Counted from the stretch's first letter, positions 8,503 to 16,552 are shown. The stretch is DNA of 32,411 nucleotides from Candidatus Krumholzibacteriota bacterium (GCA_029262065.1 JAJDAC010000034.1:1-32411); one strand, 5' to 3'. The notes: generated by a model from the letters alone, not told the origin. Program-made: numbers and translations.

Positions 8503-9621
8503 CTAGAAGAACACTTTCGCGGCGCCCAGAATTCCCTGCTTCCAGGGAACCCGATGCGACACTCCCGACGTGTTCTCGAAGTTCTCCACGTTGGCCAGGT
8601 ACCATTCGTAGTTGCGCACCAACGCCTGCTTGTTCGAGAACTTCGGCGTGTATCCCAGGGTCTTTTCCGCTTTCTCGATACTCACGAACGAGTCGGTCGC
8701 GGCCGTCTCGTACACCCACTTGTACAACGGTGACAACTTCATCGCTTCCAGTACCCGCAGGGTCCAGATCACCGGCGTCGCCGGAAACGGTTTGATGCTT
8801 CGTCCAAACCCCGCCCGATCCAGCACCGCCTGGTAGTCTTCCTTCATGGTCGTGAACTCTTTCGCGCCAATGTTGAACGTGTCGTTCACGGTGGCGTCGT
8901 CGAGCGTCAGCGACAGGTAGATCGACTCGCACAGGTCTTCCACGTCCAGCAACTGATACCGATTGTTGCCGCTGCCGATCATGGGGAACCCCTTGCCGTC
9001 CTTGGCCCAATCGTAGAGCAGTGCGAACACGCCCAAACGCTCGGGTCCAATGAACGACTTCGGACGAATGATGGGCACGATCATTCCCTGCTCACGGAAT
9101 CCCTCGCACACTGCCTCGGCATCAACCTTGGCCTGGCCATAGGGACCCACGCCGTGCAAGCGGTCGTCTTCGTACAGCGGGTGGTGATCGGGAATGCCGT
9201 AGACCGCGGTCGAAGAAATGTGCACGGCCCGCTTGATGCCGGCGTCGCGCGCCGAAGCAAACACGTTGCGCGTGCCGTCCAGATCGGTCGATATGATGTC
9301 CTGGGCTGAATACAACGGCAGCGCCGCCGCCGTGTGTACCACCACGTCGGCGCCCTCCATGGCCCGATCCACCGCGGCCCGGTCGCGGATGTCGCCATCG
9401 ACGATGCGGATCCGATCCATACAGTCGGCGTAGTCGAACGGCGCGAAGTCCAGCGACGTAACCTCGAACCCGCGCTCCAGAAGGTATCGCGTCAGATTGA
9501 TGCCCAGGAATCCGGCGCCGCCGGTGATGAGTACGCGGCTACCTTGACCACCGGATCCGGCGGGCTCGGTGGGGGTGCTGTCTTCAGTGGGGGTGCTGTC
9601 TTCAGCTTCAGAAGATGTCAT
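8503..9621 (-). CDS. NAD(P)-dependent epimerase/dehydratase (extended SDR)
   Basis: The 372-residue product is an extended short-chain dehydrogenase. The Rossmann nucleotide loop TGGAGFLG lies at 33-40, an acidic residue ends strand 2 (SLDFA, favouring NAD), HTAAA lies near 96-100, and the catalytic set is ISSTAVYG (Ser ~137), with Y161 and K165 in YGQAK. The RPKSFIGPERLG stretch and later substrate-binding part resemble nucleotide-sugar epimerases and 3-beta-hydroxysteroid dehydrogenase-like enzymes; the actual substrate cannot be read from sequence. The first ~28 residues are a low-complexity acidic leader (two copies of DSTPTE) that is not part of the fold, so a later start is conceivable, although no better ribosome-binding site was seen. 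It lies 48 bases after the symporter gene and is likely its operon partner. Confidence 0.85.
   Translation of the reverse strand: MTSSEAEDSTPTEDSTPTEPAGSGGQGSRVLITGGAGFLGINLTRYLLERGFEVTSLDFAPFDYADCMDRIRIVDGDIRDRAAVDRAMEGADVVVHTAAALPLYSAQDIISTDLDGTRNVFASARDAGIKRAVHISSTAVYGIPDHHPLYEDDRLHGVGPYGQAKVDAEAVCEGFREQGMIVPIIRPKSFIGPERLGVFALLYDWAKDGKGFPMIGSGNNRYQLLDVEDLCESIYLSLTLDDATVNDTFNIGAKEFTTMKEDYQAVLDRAGFGRSIKPFPATPVIWTLRVLEAMKLSPLYKWVYETAATDSFVSIEKAEKTLGYTPKFSNKQALVRNYEWYLANVENFENTSGVSHRVPWKQGILGAAKVFF
9570..9605 (-). repeat. Perfect 18-bp tandem duplication in the epimerase leader
   Basis: TGGGGGTGCTGTCTTCAG occurs twice head to tail (9570-9587 and 9588-9605 on the plus strand). It encodes two copies of DSTPTE in the low-complexity N-terminus and keeps frame. 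Exact identity points to a recent slippage event. Confidence 0.9.
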
Positions 9622-9669
9622 CGGGCTCGGTGCTTTCTCTTCGGGTCGGGACTGGGAAAAATACCAGCT

Positions 9670-11178
9670 CTACTGTGTACGATGTTTTGCCGATCTGACC
9701 AGTCCCCGCAGTTGATCTTGCCGCGGCGGGTCCCAGCCCAAGCTGGCCAGACGTCCCACCACGGTGCAGATCACGGTGCCCAGCGTGGCCATCCAGATGG
9801 CACCCGGGCTGGGCCAGCCAAACCAATCGGGGCCGAACACAGTCAACAAGACTACGCTGAACGCGGCCACTACGCCTACGGTGGCTCCGTTGGCGTTGGT
9901 CCGTGGGCTCAGAAAGCCCAACAGGAAAAGCCCCAGTATCGGCCCCGCGAAGTACCCTACGTACCGAACCATCAGCCCCAGCAGGCCCTGTCCCTGCGAG
10001 GCGACGTACAGGCCTGCGCCAATCGCCACCACACCCCAAGCCAGGGTCAGCCGGCGGGCCATGGCCAGCGTCTGCTGGTCGGTGGCGTCGGTGCGGCGGA
10101 AGCGGCGGTAGAAATCGGTGGTGGAGGCCGTGGCCAACGAGTTCAGGGCCGAGTCCAGGCTGGACATCGCGGCGGCGAAGATGGCGGCCACCAAAAGTCC
10201 CGCCGCGCCGCTCGGTAGTTCATGCACTACGAAGTGAGGCAGAATGGCGTCGGCGGCGATGCCTTCGGGCAGAGCACGCTGCTGCTCGTAGAAAGCAAAG
10301 AACACGAGCCCCAACCCCAGCGTGATGACCGTCACGAACGCGCCCACACCCCAACCCAACACCGCCGCGCGGCGAGCGTCATCCACCGACCGACAGCTCA
10401 GGTAGCGTTGTACCGGCTGCTGGTTGGTACCCGCCACGGACAAGGAGAGCACGCCGTAGGCGACGAGCGCACCCAACCACGAACGCACCGAAGTCCACGG
10501 CACTTCGGTGTCTACCACGCGCGTGCGGCCGGCTTCGCGCGCGATCTCCATGGCCTGCGAAAACCCGCCCGGCATGGCGTTGATTGCTACCCCCGCGCAC
10601 AGCCCAACGCCTACGACGATCACGCCCAGCTGCAACGCATCGGTCCAGATGACCGCGGTGATGCCACCAAAGTATGTATAGATAGTGGCGACGATGCCCA
10701 CGAGTACAACGGCCAAGGTCAAATCCACGCCGGTCATGGTCGACAGCGCCAGGGCCGGTCCATACACCAGCACGCCGGCCCGGAACACCACCTGCAAGTG
10801 AAACAGCGCGCTGGCCAGGGTACGCGCGACCACCCCGAACCGTCGTTCCAGATACTCATAGGCCGTGGTCAGTTCGAGGCCACGAAAGAACGGGATGAAC
10901 AGCCAGGCCACGATGACGATGGCCAGCAGGTCTCCGGCCTGGAGCTGGAGCCAGAGGAGACCGTTACCATAGGCCTCGCCCGGACCGCCCAGGAGCGATG
11001 CCGCGCTGAAGGCCGTGGCCAGGATGGACACCCCAACCAGGGGCCAGGGCAGGTCCCGGCCGCCCAGGAAAAACTGCCCGGAGCCGCTCTGGCGGCGCTC
11101 AGCCAGCAATCCCAGGCCAACCACCACCGCGGCGTAGACAGAAACGACCCCCCAGTCCAGCGCGCTCAAGCCCGTCAT
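9670..11178 (-). CDS. Sodium:solute symporter (SSS family)
   Basis: Start at 11178 gives 502 residues beginning TGLSALDWGVV directly before the first membrane helix; a longer frame from 11283 would add 35 hydrophilic residues without signal character. The protein has the expected ~13 helices. Family marks are GGRDLPWPLVG after TM1, the TAFSAASLLGGPGE sodium-site region, the AYEYLERRFG loop, and the TYFGGITAVIWTDALQ segment, which is highly typical of SSS carriers. A later SSLDSALNSLATAST stretch matches the conserved helix carrying the second sodium site. It imports a small organic solute driven by sodium in the inner membrane; the substrate is not deducible (the family covers sugars, proline, acetate, sialic acid and others). 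It is divergently oriented to the GAPDH genes and is followed by the epimerase gene. Confidence 0.9.
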   Translation of the reverse strand: MTGLSALDWGVVSVYAAVVVGLGLLAERRQSGSGQFFLGGRDLPWPLVGVSILATAFSAASLLGGPGEAYGNGLLWLQLQAGDLLAIVIVAWLFIPFFRGLELTTAYEYLERRFGVVARTLASALFHLQVVFRAGVLVYGPALALSTMTGVDLTLAVVLVGIVATIYTYFGGITAVIWTDALQLGVIVVGVGLCAGVAINAMPGGFSQAMEIAREAGRTRVVDTEVPWTSVRSWLGALVAYGVLSLSVAGTNQQPVQRYLSCRSVDDARRAAVLGWGVGAFVTVITLGLGLVFFAFYEQQRALPEGIAADAILPHFVVHELPSGAAGLLVAAIFAAAMSSLDSALNSLATASTTDFYRRFRRTDATDQQTLAMARRLTLAWGVVAIGAGLYVASQGQGLLGLMVRYVGYFAGPILGLFLLGFLSPRTNANGATVGVVAAFSVVLLTVFGPDWFGWPSPGAIWMATLGTVICTVVGRLASLGWDPPRQDQLRGLVRSAKHRTQ

Positions 11179-11233
11179 TTCCAAACTATGTGGCTCCGAA
11201 CAAAGTCGAGTGAAGGGAAAGTCCCGTTTTTCG

Positions 11234-11261
11234 TTGCCGCGCAACGGCGGCTGGCTAGGAT
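11234..11261 (+). promoter_or_regulatory. Candidate promoter of the GAPDH pair
   Basis: TTGCCG (11234-11239), 16-bp spacer, TAGGAT (11256-11261): four of six matches to each sigma-70 box, about 70 bases before the first ATG. The -35 lies within the palindrome GTTGC-CGC-GCAAC (11233-11245), and TGGCTG/CAGCCA (11263-11268 with 11277-11282) forms a possible hairpin just after the start of transcription. Read by eye only. Confidence 0.35.
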
Positions 11262-11329
11262 GTGGCTGACCCGCGGCAGCCAAAATGGGCCATAGTGGGG
11301 GAACCTAGCACGAACTGAAGGACAGGCCA

Positions 11330-12367
11330 ATGTCGGTACGGATTGGAATCATGGGCTTTGGGCGCATCGGAAGAAACATCTTCCGGCTGCTCTACGAGCG
11401 CGAGGACATAGAGATCGTGGCCATCGTGGACACGGCCGACCCCAAGGGGTTGGAATACCTGCTGCGGTTCGACACGGTCCTGGGACCGTTTCGCGAGCCC
11501 ATCCGCGTTGAGAACGACATCATGTACGCCAAGGGACGCCAGATCCGCATGATCACGGCCAAAGCCCCCGGCGATGTCGACTGGGCCTCACTGGGAGTGA
11601 GCGTAGTGGTCGAGGCCACCGGCAAGTACCGCACACGCAAAGAACTGGAACGGCACCTGACCAAGGGTGCCCGCAATGTCATCCTTACTGTACCGCCGGA
11701 AACCACCGACGACGTGGACATGGTGTTCGTGCGCGGCATCAACCACGAACAGCTGAAAGCCTCGGACCGAATCGTCAGCATCGGGTCGTGCGCGATCCAG
11801 GCCGTGGCCCCGGTCCTGGACGTCGTGCTCGACAACTTCGGTATCGAATTCGCATACATGTGCTCGGTGCACGCGTACACCAATGACATGCGCCTGGCCG
11901 ATGTGCCCGGTCTCGACATGCGACGCAGCCGAGCGGCGGCGGAGAATATCATTCCCACCGACTCGGACACCCCCGTCGTGTTGGAGCGACTACTGCCCCA
12001 GCTCAAAGGGAAGGTCTCGGCATCGGCCTTGGGCGTACCGGTACCCGACGGTTCGAACATCGACCTCACCGTGGGTCTGTCGCGCAAGGTAACGCGCGAA
12101 GAGATCAACGAAGTCATGCGCAGCGCATCGCTCACGCGGTTCTCGCGCAACATGGATTTCAGCGAGGATCCGCTCGTGAGCAGCGACGTGGTGGGCAACA
12201 CCAACAGCGCGGTCTTCGATAGTCTGTCCACCTTCGTAATGGACGGGGACCTGGCCAAGATGATCGTGTGGTACGACAACGGCTGGGCGTACGGTACCCG
12301 CGTCGTCGACCTCATCGGTCGCATGCTTCGCCTGCAGGGCGAAACAACTCAGGAGATGTCGGCATGA
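11330..12367 (+). CDS. Divergent GAPDH paralogue lacking phosphate-binding residues
   Basis: The 345-residue product has the whole type I GAPDH fold: Rossmann loop GFGRIGRN (10-16), D34 for NAD, a catalytic-type C154 and H181 (SVHAYTND), the S-loop RRSRAAAENIIPT, and N317 of WYDN. The active site departs from the family: the usual SNASCTTNC is SIGSCAIQA, so Thr after the cysteine is A155; the TG pair of the inorganic-phosphate site is S212-D213; the conserved Arg of MRVPVP is G235; WYDNEWGY is WYDNGWAY. These are the residues that hold the substrate and inorganic phosphates. It may act on a non-phosphorylated or different aldehyde, be non-phosphorylating, or serve as a regulatory subunit of the GAPDH encoded next to it. 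GAAGG precedes the ATG by about 9 bases. Its stop overlaps the next start (ATGA), implying coupled translation. Fold sure, reaction unknown. Confidence 0.85.
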   Translation: MSVRIGIMGFGRIGRNIFRLLYEREDIEIVAIVDTADPKGLEYLLRFDTVLGPFREPIRVENDIMYAKGRQIRMITAKAPGDVDWASLGVSVVVEATGKYRTRKELERHLTKGARNVILTVPPETTDDVDMVFVRGINHEQLKASDRIVSIGSCAIQAVAPVLDVVLDNFGIEFAYMCSVHAYTNDMRLADVPGLDMRRSRAAAENIIPTDSDTPVVLERLLPQLKGKVSASALGVPVPDGSNIDLTVGLSRKVTREEINEVMRSASLTRFSRNMDFSEDPLVSSDVVGNTNSAVFDSLSTFVMDGDLAKMIVWYDNGWAYGTRVVDLIGRMLRLQGETTQEMSA

Positions 12368-13362
12368 TGAAGGTCGCAATCAACGGTTTCGGTCGAATTG
12401 GCCGCAGCGTATTCCGAATTCTCACGCATCGTGACGACGTCGAAGTGGTGGCCATCAATGACATCGCCCCCGACGAAAGCCTGGCCTACCTGTTTCGGTA
12501 CGATACCGTCATGGGCGTGTACAAAGGCGAAGTGCAGCTCAAGGACGGTCGTCTGCATGCGGGGACGCAAGCCGCGCGCATGACCTGCATTCCGCGGCTC
12601 GCCGAGTTGCCCTGGAAAGAACTGGGCGTCGACGTGGTCGTGGAATCCACCGGCATCTTTCGCACGCGCGAGCAGTTGCAGGGTCACCTGGATGCTGGTG
12701 CCAAGCGGATCGTCCTTACCGTCCCTTCCAAGGACGAGATCGATGCGACCGTCGTGCTGGGCGTGAACGACCAGGACCTGAAGCCCGAGCACAAGATCGT
12801 GAGCAACGCGTCGTGTACCACCAACTGTCTGGCCCCGGTGGCCAAGGTGCTCGACGATGCGTTTGGCATTACGAAGGGCGTCATGACCACGGTGCACGCC
12901 TACACCAATGACCAGCGTCTGGCCGATGTTCCCCACAAGGACCTGCGCCGCAGCCGGGCCGCGGCCGAGAACATCATTCCCACCACGACCGGTGCGGCGC
13001 GGGCCGTAGGCAAGGTGCTGCCGCAGCTGGCCGGCAAGCTCGACGGCATGGCCATGCGCGTGCCCGTTCCCGACGGCTCGGTCGTTGACTTCGTGGCCGT
13101 CCTGGAGAAATCAGCCACGCCCAAGCAGGTGAACGAAGCGATCAGGAATGCGGCCGAGGGCCCCATGAAGGGCATTCTGCAGTACTCCGAGGAGGCGTTG
13201 GTCTCGAGCGACATCATTGGCAACCAGCATTCCAGCGTATTCGACGCACCCAGCACGCAGTCGGCGTCGGCGCATTCGGTTAGAGTACTCAGCTGGTACG
13301 ACAATGAATGGGGCTATAGCAATCGCGTGGTCGACCTGATGGCGCGGATCTACCAATTGTGA
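12364..13362 (+). CDS. gap: Glyceraldehyde-3-phosphate dehydrogenase, type I
   Basis: A 332-residue canonical enzyme that converts glyceraldehyde-3-phosphate, phosphate and NAD to 1,3-bisphosphoglycerate in glycolysis (or the reverse). All marks are present: INGFGRIGR at the N-terminus, D33 favouring NAD, SNASCTTNC with C151, H178 in TTVHAYTND, T209-G210 and R232 of the phosphate sites, WYDNEWGYS near the end. The start at 12364 is chosen because AGGAG lies 8 bases upstream and the ATG overlaps the stop of the divergent paralogue by four bases; an upstream frame start at 12268 would run inside that gene. The second ATG (12367) is an alternative. Followed after 151 bases by glgP. No clear terminator is seen after the stop. 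Confidence 0.97.
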   Translation: MMKVAINGFGRIGRSVFRILTHRDDVEVVAINDIAPDESLAYLFRYDTVMGVYKGEVQLKDGRLHAGTQAARMTCIPRLAELPWKELGVDVVVESTGIFRTREQLQGHLDAGAKRIVLTVPSKDEIDATVVLGVNDQDLKPEHKIVSNASCTTNCLAPVAKVLDDAFGITKGVMTTVHAYTNDQRLADVPHKDLRRSRAAAENIIPTTTGAARAVGKVLPQLAGKLDGMAMRVPVPDGSVVDFVAVLEKSATPKQVNEAIRNAAEGPMKGILQYSEEALVSSDIIGNQHSSVFDAPSTQSASAHSVRVLSWYDNEWGYSNRVVDLMARIYQL

Positions 13363-13400
13363 TCGCGTCGTGTGGGACCCGGCGGGGAGCCTACTGGATG

Positions 13401-13429
13401 TTGTCTCGACTGGCCTTTGTCCTGATACT
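13401..13429 (+). promoter_or_regulatory. Candidate promoter of glgP
   Basis: TTGTCT (13401-13406), 17-bp spacer, GATACT (13424-13429): four of six matches for each sigma-70 box. The predicted start of transcription, near 13436, would put the 11-bp repeat array entirely within the leader, from about +10 to +65. Confidence 0.35.
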
Positions 13430-13445
13430 TGTTCTGGACCGACAC

Positions 13446-13500
13446 AGAACCGTTCTAGAACCGTTCTAGAACCGTTTGGAACCGATTTGGAACCGATTTA
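13446..13500 (+). repeat. Five 11-bp tandem repeats before the glgP ribosome-binding site
   Basis: Units: AGAACCGTTCT (13446-13456), the same again (13457-13467), AGAACCGTTTG (13468-13478), GAACCGATTTG (13479-13489) and GAACCGATTTA (13490-13500). All share GAACCG or AACCG and have no spacers. The first two units are inverted repeats about a central C (AGAAC-C-GTTCT). The array ends exactly where the GAGGAG Shine-Dalgarno of glgP starts. Spacing of one helical turn suits cooperative protein binding on one DNA face; alternatively the units fold in the mRNA leader. Confidence 0.9.
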
Positions 13501-13513
13501 GAGGAGTGAACCC

Positions 13514-15697
13514 GTGAACCTGCCATGCCTGACCGTGGCCGACATCGAACTTCCCAGGGAACTGGAGCGGCTCTACGAGCTTGCCTACAACTTCTGGTGG
13601 TCCTGGAATCCACGGGCGCGCCGGCTCTTCAGCAGCATCGATCCCGTGCCGTGGTCGCAGTATCGCAACCCGGTGCAGATGCTCATCAACGTAGAGCCCC
13701 ATCGCTGGACCGAATTGCTCCAAAGCGACGTTTTCCTAGCTAGTTACGAAGCTACCATCAAGGAATACGAGAAGTACGTCGATCGCGACCGATCCACCTG
13801 GTTCACGCAGGAACATCCCGGCTACGAGGGTGGACCGTTCGCCTATTTCTGCATGGAATTCGGGCTGCACGAGTGTTTCAACATCTACTCGGGTGGCCTG
13901 GGCGTGTTGGCGGGCGATCATTGCAAGAGCGCGAGCGATCTGGGGTTGCCGTTCGTGGGTGTGGGTCTGTTGTACCGCCGCGGTTACTTCCGGCAAGCCA
14001 TCGACGCGGACGGTCGGCAGCAGCATCACTATCCGCGCTACGACTTCACGCGGCTACCGGTGCGTCCGGTCGCCGGCGCCACGGGCAAGGAAGTGGTGGT
14101 GCCGATCGAGCTGCCGGGCCGCACCGTCTACGCCAAGGTATGGTTGGCGCACGTGGGACGCGTGCAGCTCATTCTGCTCGACACCGACATCGACAAGAAT
14201 GACCCGGCCGATCGACCCATTACGGGAACGCTCTACGTACGCGGCCGCGAAATGCGACTGACGCAGGAGCTGGTCCTGGGCGTGGGTGGCGTGCGGGCGC
14301 TGCGCGCGCTGAACATTCAACCATCCGTCTGGCATCTCAACGAGGGGCACAGCGCGTTCCTGCAGTTCGAGCGTCTGCGCGAGCGTCGTCACCCTGACGA
14401 CCATCGTTCCATCGAAGATCGCCTGGCTGACCTGCGCCCGAACACCGTGTTCACCACGCACACTCCGGTACCGGCGGGCAACGAGCAGTTCGAAGCCCAC
14501 ATGGTGCGCCATTACATGGATGACTGGGCGGAGCCGCTGGGGGCGCCGGTCGATGACCTGATGGCGCTGGGCCGCGGCCTGGGACAAGGAGCCGAACACT
14601 CCTTCAATCTCACCGCGCTCGCGTTGCGCGGTAGCAGTTTGAGCAACGCCGTAAGTAAGTTGCACGCCGAGGTAAGTAACGACATGTGGCGCGACCTTCT
14701 GGAGCCACGCGGCGAGACGGTTCGGGCCATTACCAACGGCATCCACACCGCCACGTGGGTCGGTGCGGCCATACGCGAGTTGTTCTTGCGTTCCCTGGGC
14801 TTCGACTGGGATCAAAAGCTTCTCGAGCCGGATGCATTCAGAGCCTTCGGCAACATTTCCGACGAGGAGTTCTGGCAGGCGCATAGTACCCAGAAAGAGC
14901 AGTTGGCGCGCTTCGTTCGGCGCACGCTGCTCGATCAGTTCGCGCGCCACGGTCAGGCTCCTTCTGCCTTGCGCCGTATCACCGGCCAGTATCGAGACGA
15001 CGTGCTGACCATCGGTTTCGCGCGGCGGTTTGCCACCTACAAGCGTGCCAGCTTGATTTTTTCCGATCTCGAGCGGCTGAAGCGGCTGGTGTGCAACGAA
15101 GATCGTCCCGTGCAGATCGTCTTTTCGGGCAAGGCGCATCCGGCCGACATGCCTGGGCAGGAGCTGATCCAGAACATATTCAAGCTTTCGCGTGATGAAG
15201 CGCTCCGCGGCAAGGTGGTGTTCCTGGAAGACTACGACATGCGCACCGGTCGCATGTTGGTCCAGGGCGTCGATGTGTGGCTCAACACTCCGCGCCGGCC
15301 CATGGAGGCCAGCGGTACCAGCGGACAGAAAGCGGCGGCCAACGGCGCCCTGAATCTCAGCGTGTTGGACGGATGGTGGCCCGAGGCCTATCGCGAAGAC
15401 GTGGGCTGGGCAATTGACGCGGGGGAACACACCGACGATCACGATGCCCAGGATCACCAGGACGCGACCGCGCTCTACGAGCTGCTCGAGACGCAAGTGG
15501 TTCCACTGTACTACGATCGTGACGAAAGCGGCCTGGCGCGCGAGTGGATCCGGCGCATGAAAGAGTGTGTGATGTCCATCACGCCGCTTTTTTCCACCAG
15601 TCGCATGGTGCGGGACTACGCCCAGCAGAGTTACCTACCGGCGGCCGCCGCGGCCGATGGCTCCTCGGCCGTTGCCCCCACGGGCCAACACCAGTAG
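13514..15697 (+). CDS. glgP: Alpha-glucan (glycogen) phosphorylase, GT35
   Basis: The 727-residue enzyme phosphorolyses alpha-1,4-glucan to glucose-1-phosphate using pyridoxal phosphate. Residues ~10-110 are the DUF3417-type N-terminal domain of the short bacterial/thermophile class (LYELAYNFWWSWNPRARRLF). The core has YFCMEFGLHE, NIYSGGLGVLAGDH, the WHLNEGHSAF active-site segment, TTHTPVPAGNE, GFARRFATYKRA and the cofactor site EASGTSGQKAAANG, in which K606 should hold PLP. The length is in the normal range for this class and shorter than the ~800-residue MalP/GlgP type. Start is GTG with GAGGAG 7 bases upstream; the array of 11-bp repeats ends immediately before it and may regulate it. The SurA-like lipoprotein gene follows after 6 bases. 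Together with the GAPDH genes it indicates use of stored glucan. Confidence 0.96.
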   Translation: MNLPCLTVADIELPRELERLYELAYNFWWSWNPRARRLFSSIDPVPWSQYRNPVQMLINVEPHRWTELLQSDVFLASYEATIKEYEKYVDRDRSTWFTQEHPGYEGGPFAYFCMEFGLHECFNIYSGGLGVLAGDHCKSASDLGLPFVGVGLLYRRGYFRQAIDADGRQQHHYPRYDFTRLPVRPVAGATGKEVVVPIELPGRTVYAKVWLAHVGRVQLILLDTDIDKNDPADRPITGTLYVRGREMRLTQELVLGVGGVRALRALNIQPSVWHLNEGHSAFLQFERLRERRHPDDHRSIEDRLADLRPNTVFTTHTPVPAGNEQFEAHMVRHYMDDWAEPLGAPVDDLMALGRGLGQGAEHSFNLTALALRGSSLSNAVSKLHAEVSNDMWRDLLEPRGETVRAITNGIHTATWVGAAIRELFLRSLGFDWDQKLLEPDAFRAFGNISDEEFWQAHSTQKEQLARFVRRTLLDQFARHGQAPSALRRITGQYRDDVLTIGFARRFATYKRASLIFSDLERLKRLVCNEDRPVQIVFSGKAHPADMPGQELIQNIFKLSRDEALRGKVVFLEDYDMRTGRMLVQGVDVWLNTPRRPMEASGTSGQKAAANGALNLSVLDGWWPEAYREDVGWAIDAGEHTDDHDAQDHQDATALYELLETQVVPLYYDRDESGLAREWIRRMKECVMSITPLFSTSRMVRDYAQQSYLPAAAAADGSSAVAPTGQHQ

Positions 15698-15703
15698 GGC
15701 GCG

Positions 15704-16552
15704 GTGAAGGCGGCCTGGCTGATCGCCGGCGCGGTCTGGTTGTTCCTGGCCGGCTGCGGCCAGCAATCGGCCCAGGACGAATCGGCCCACGACAAACCGG
15801 CCCAAGACAAACCGGCCCACGACAAATCGGCCCCAGCCGCGACGACACCCGAGGCACCGACGGCGACCCGCCGTTGGGTGGCGCCGCCGCCCGCGAATGA
15901 GCAGCGCGATGCGCAGGTCGCGCATCTGCTCGTACGCTACGAAGGCGCGGTGGGAAGTCACGGCGTCTCCAGGACTCGTGACCAGGCCCAGGCACGCGCG
16001 CAATCGCTGCACGAGTTGTGTACCAGCGTTGCAGCCTTCGATTCGCTCACGCGCGAGCATTCCGAAGACCAGCGAAGTCGGGATCGGGGTGGGTGGCTCG
16101 AGCCGTTTGCCAAACCCGAGAACCCCGACAACGTTCTGCACGCCGAGGGCCATCGTCTGAAAGTGGGCGAAATCAGCGGTGTGATCGAGACCGTCGAGGG
16201 GTTCCATATCCTGTACCGCGGCCCTTTGGAGTTCGCGAGCTCGCGCAACATCTTGATCAGCTACCAAGACAGTATTCTCAAGCGCGCCGACATCACCCGA
16301 TCCAAAGCCCGGGCCCGCGCACTGGCTGACTCGCTCCATGCGCGCCTGACGCAGCACGGTGACGACCTGGTCTCCCTGGCTCGTAACTTCAGCGACGGGC
16401 CCGGAGCGGGCCGCGGGGGGGAGGTTCCCACGTCCCCCCGTGGCGTCTTCGTGGGTTCCTACGAGCGTGCACTGTTCGGCCTTTCGCCGGGTGAAATCTC
16501 GCCGGTGGTTGAGACCATCTACGGGTTCCACATCATCCAACGCCTGCCCTAG
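15704..16552 (+). CDS. SurA/PpiC-like peptidyl-prolyl isomerase lipoprotein with two parvulin-type domains
   Basis: The GTG-started 282-residue product has a lipoprotein signal with lipobox LAGC and C18 as the lipidated residue. A charged 5-residue repeat linker follows (about residues 22-41), then Pro/Thr-rich sequence to ~60. Two parvulin-like units follow: residues ~66-176 (AHLLVRY, AFDSLTREHSED, GGWLEPF, LKVGEISGVIETVEGFHIL) and ~177-282 (RARALADSL, LARNFSDGPGAGRGGEV, LFGLSPGEISPVVETIYGFHII). The class folds and chaperones periplasmic or outer-membrane proteins. The first unit starts with the expected H of the AHLL signature; the second lacks it, so that copy may only bind. The gene begins 6 bases after glgP, so it is probably read from the same message although the functions are unrelated. 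Serves the envelope; membrane target (inner or outer) cannot be told with certainty. Confidence 0.85.
   Translation: MKAAWLIAGAVWLFLAGCGQQSAQDESAHDKPAQDKPAHDKSAPAATTPEAPTATRRWVAPPPANEQRDAQVAHLLVRYEGAVGSHGVSRTRDQAQARAQSLHELCTSVAAFDSLTREHSEDQRSRDRGGWLEPFAKPENPDNVLHAEGHRLKVGEISGVIETVEGFHILYRGPLEFASSRNILISYQDSILKRADITRSKARARALADSLHARLTQHGDDLVSLARNFSDGPGAGRGGEVPTSPRGVFVGSYERALFGLSPGEISPVVETIYGFHIIQRLP
15767..15826 (+). repeat. Four 15-bp tandem repeats in the lipoprotein linker
   Basis: Units at 15767-15781, 15782-15796, 15797-15811 and 15812-15826, of the form (T/C)CGGCCCA(C/A/G)GACAAA, encode SAQDE, SAHDK, PAQDK and PAHDK; a partial fifth unit follows. In-frame expansion of the spacer between lipid anchor and folded domains. 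Confidence 0.9.

Noticed and set aside
13446-13500. CRISPR-like array
   Set aside because: Units are 11 bp, adjoin without spacers and no cas gene is present; treated as an operator or leader repeat.
14054-15496. 480-residue minus-strand frame inside glgP
   Set aside because: Shadow of a well-conserved enzyme; no motif or ribosome-binding site.
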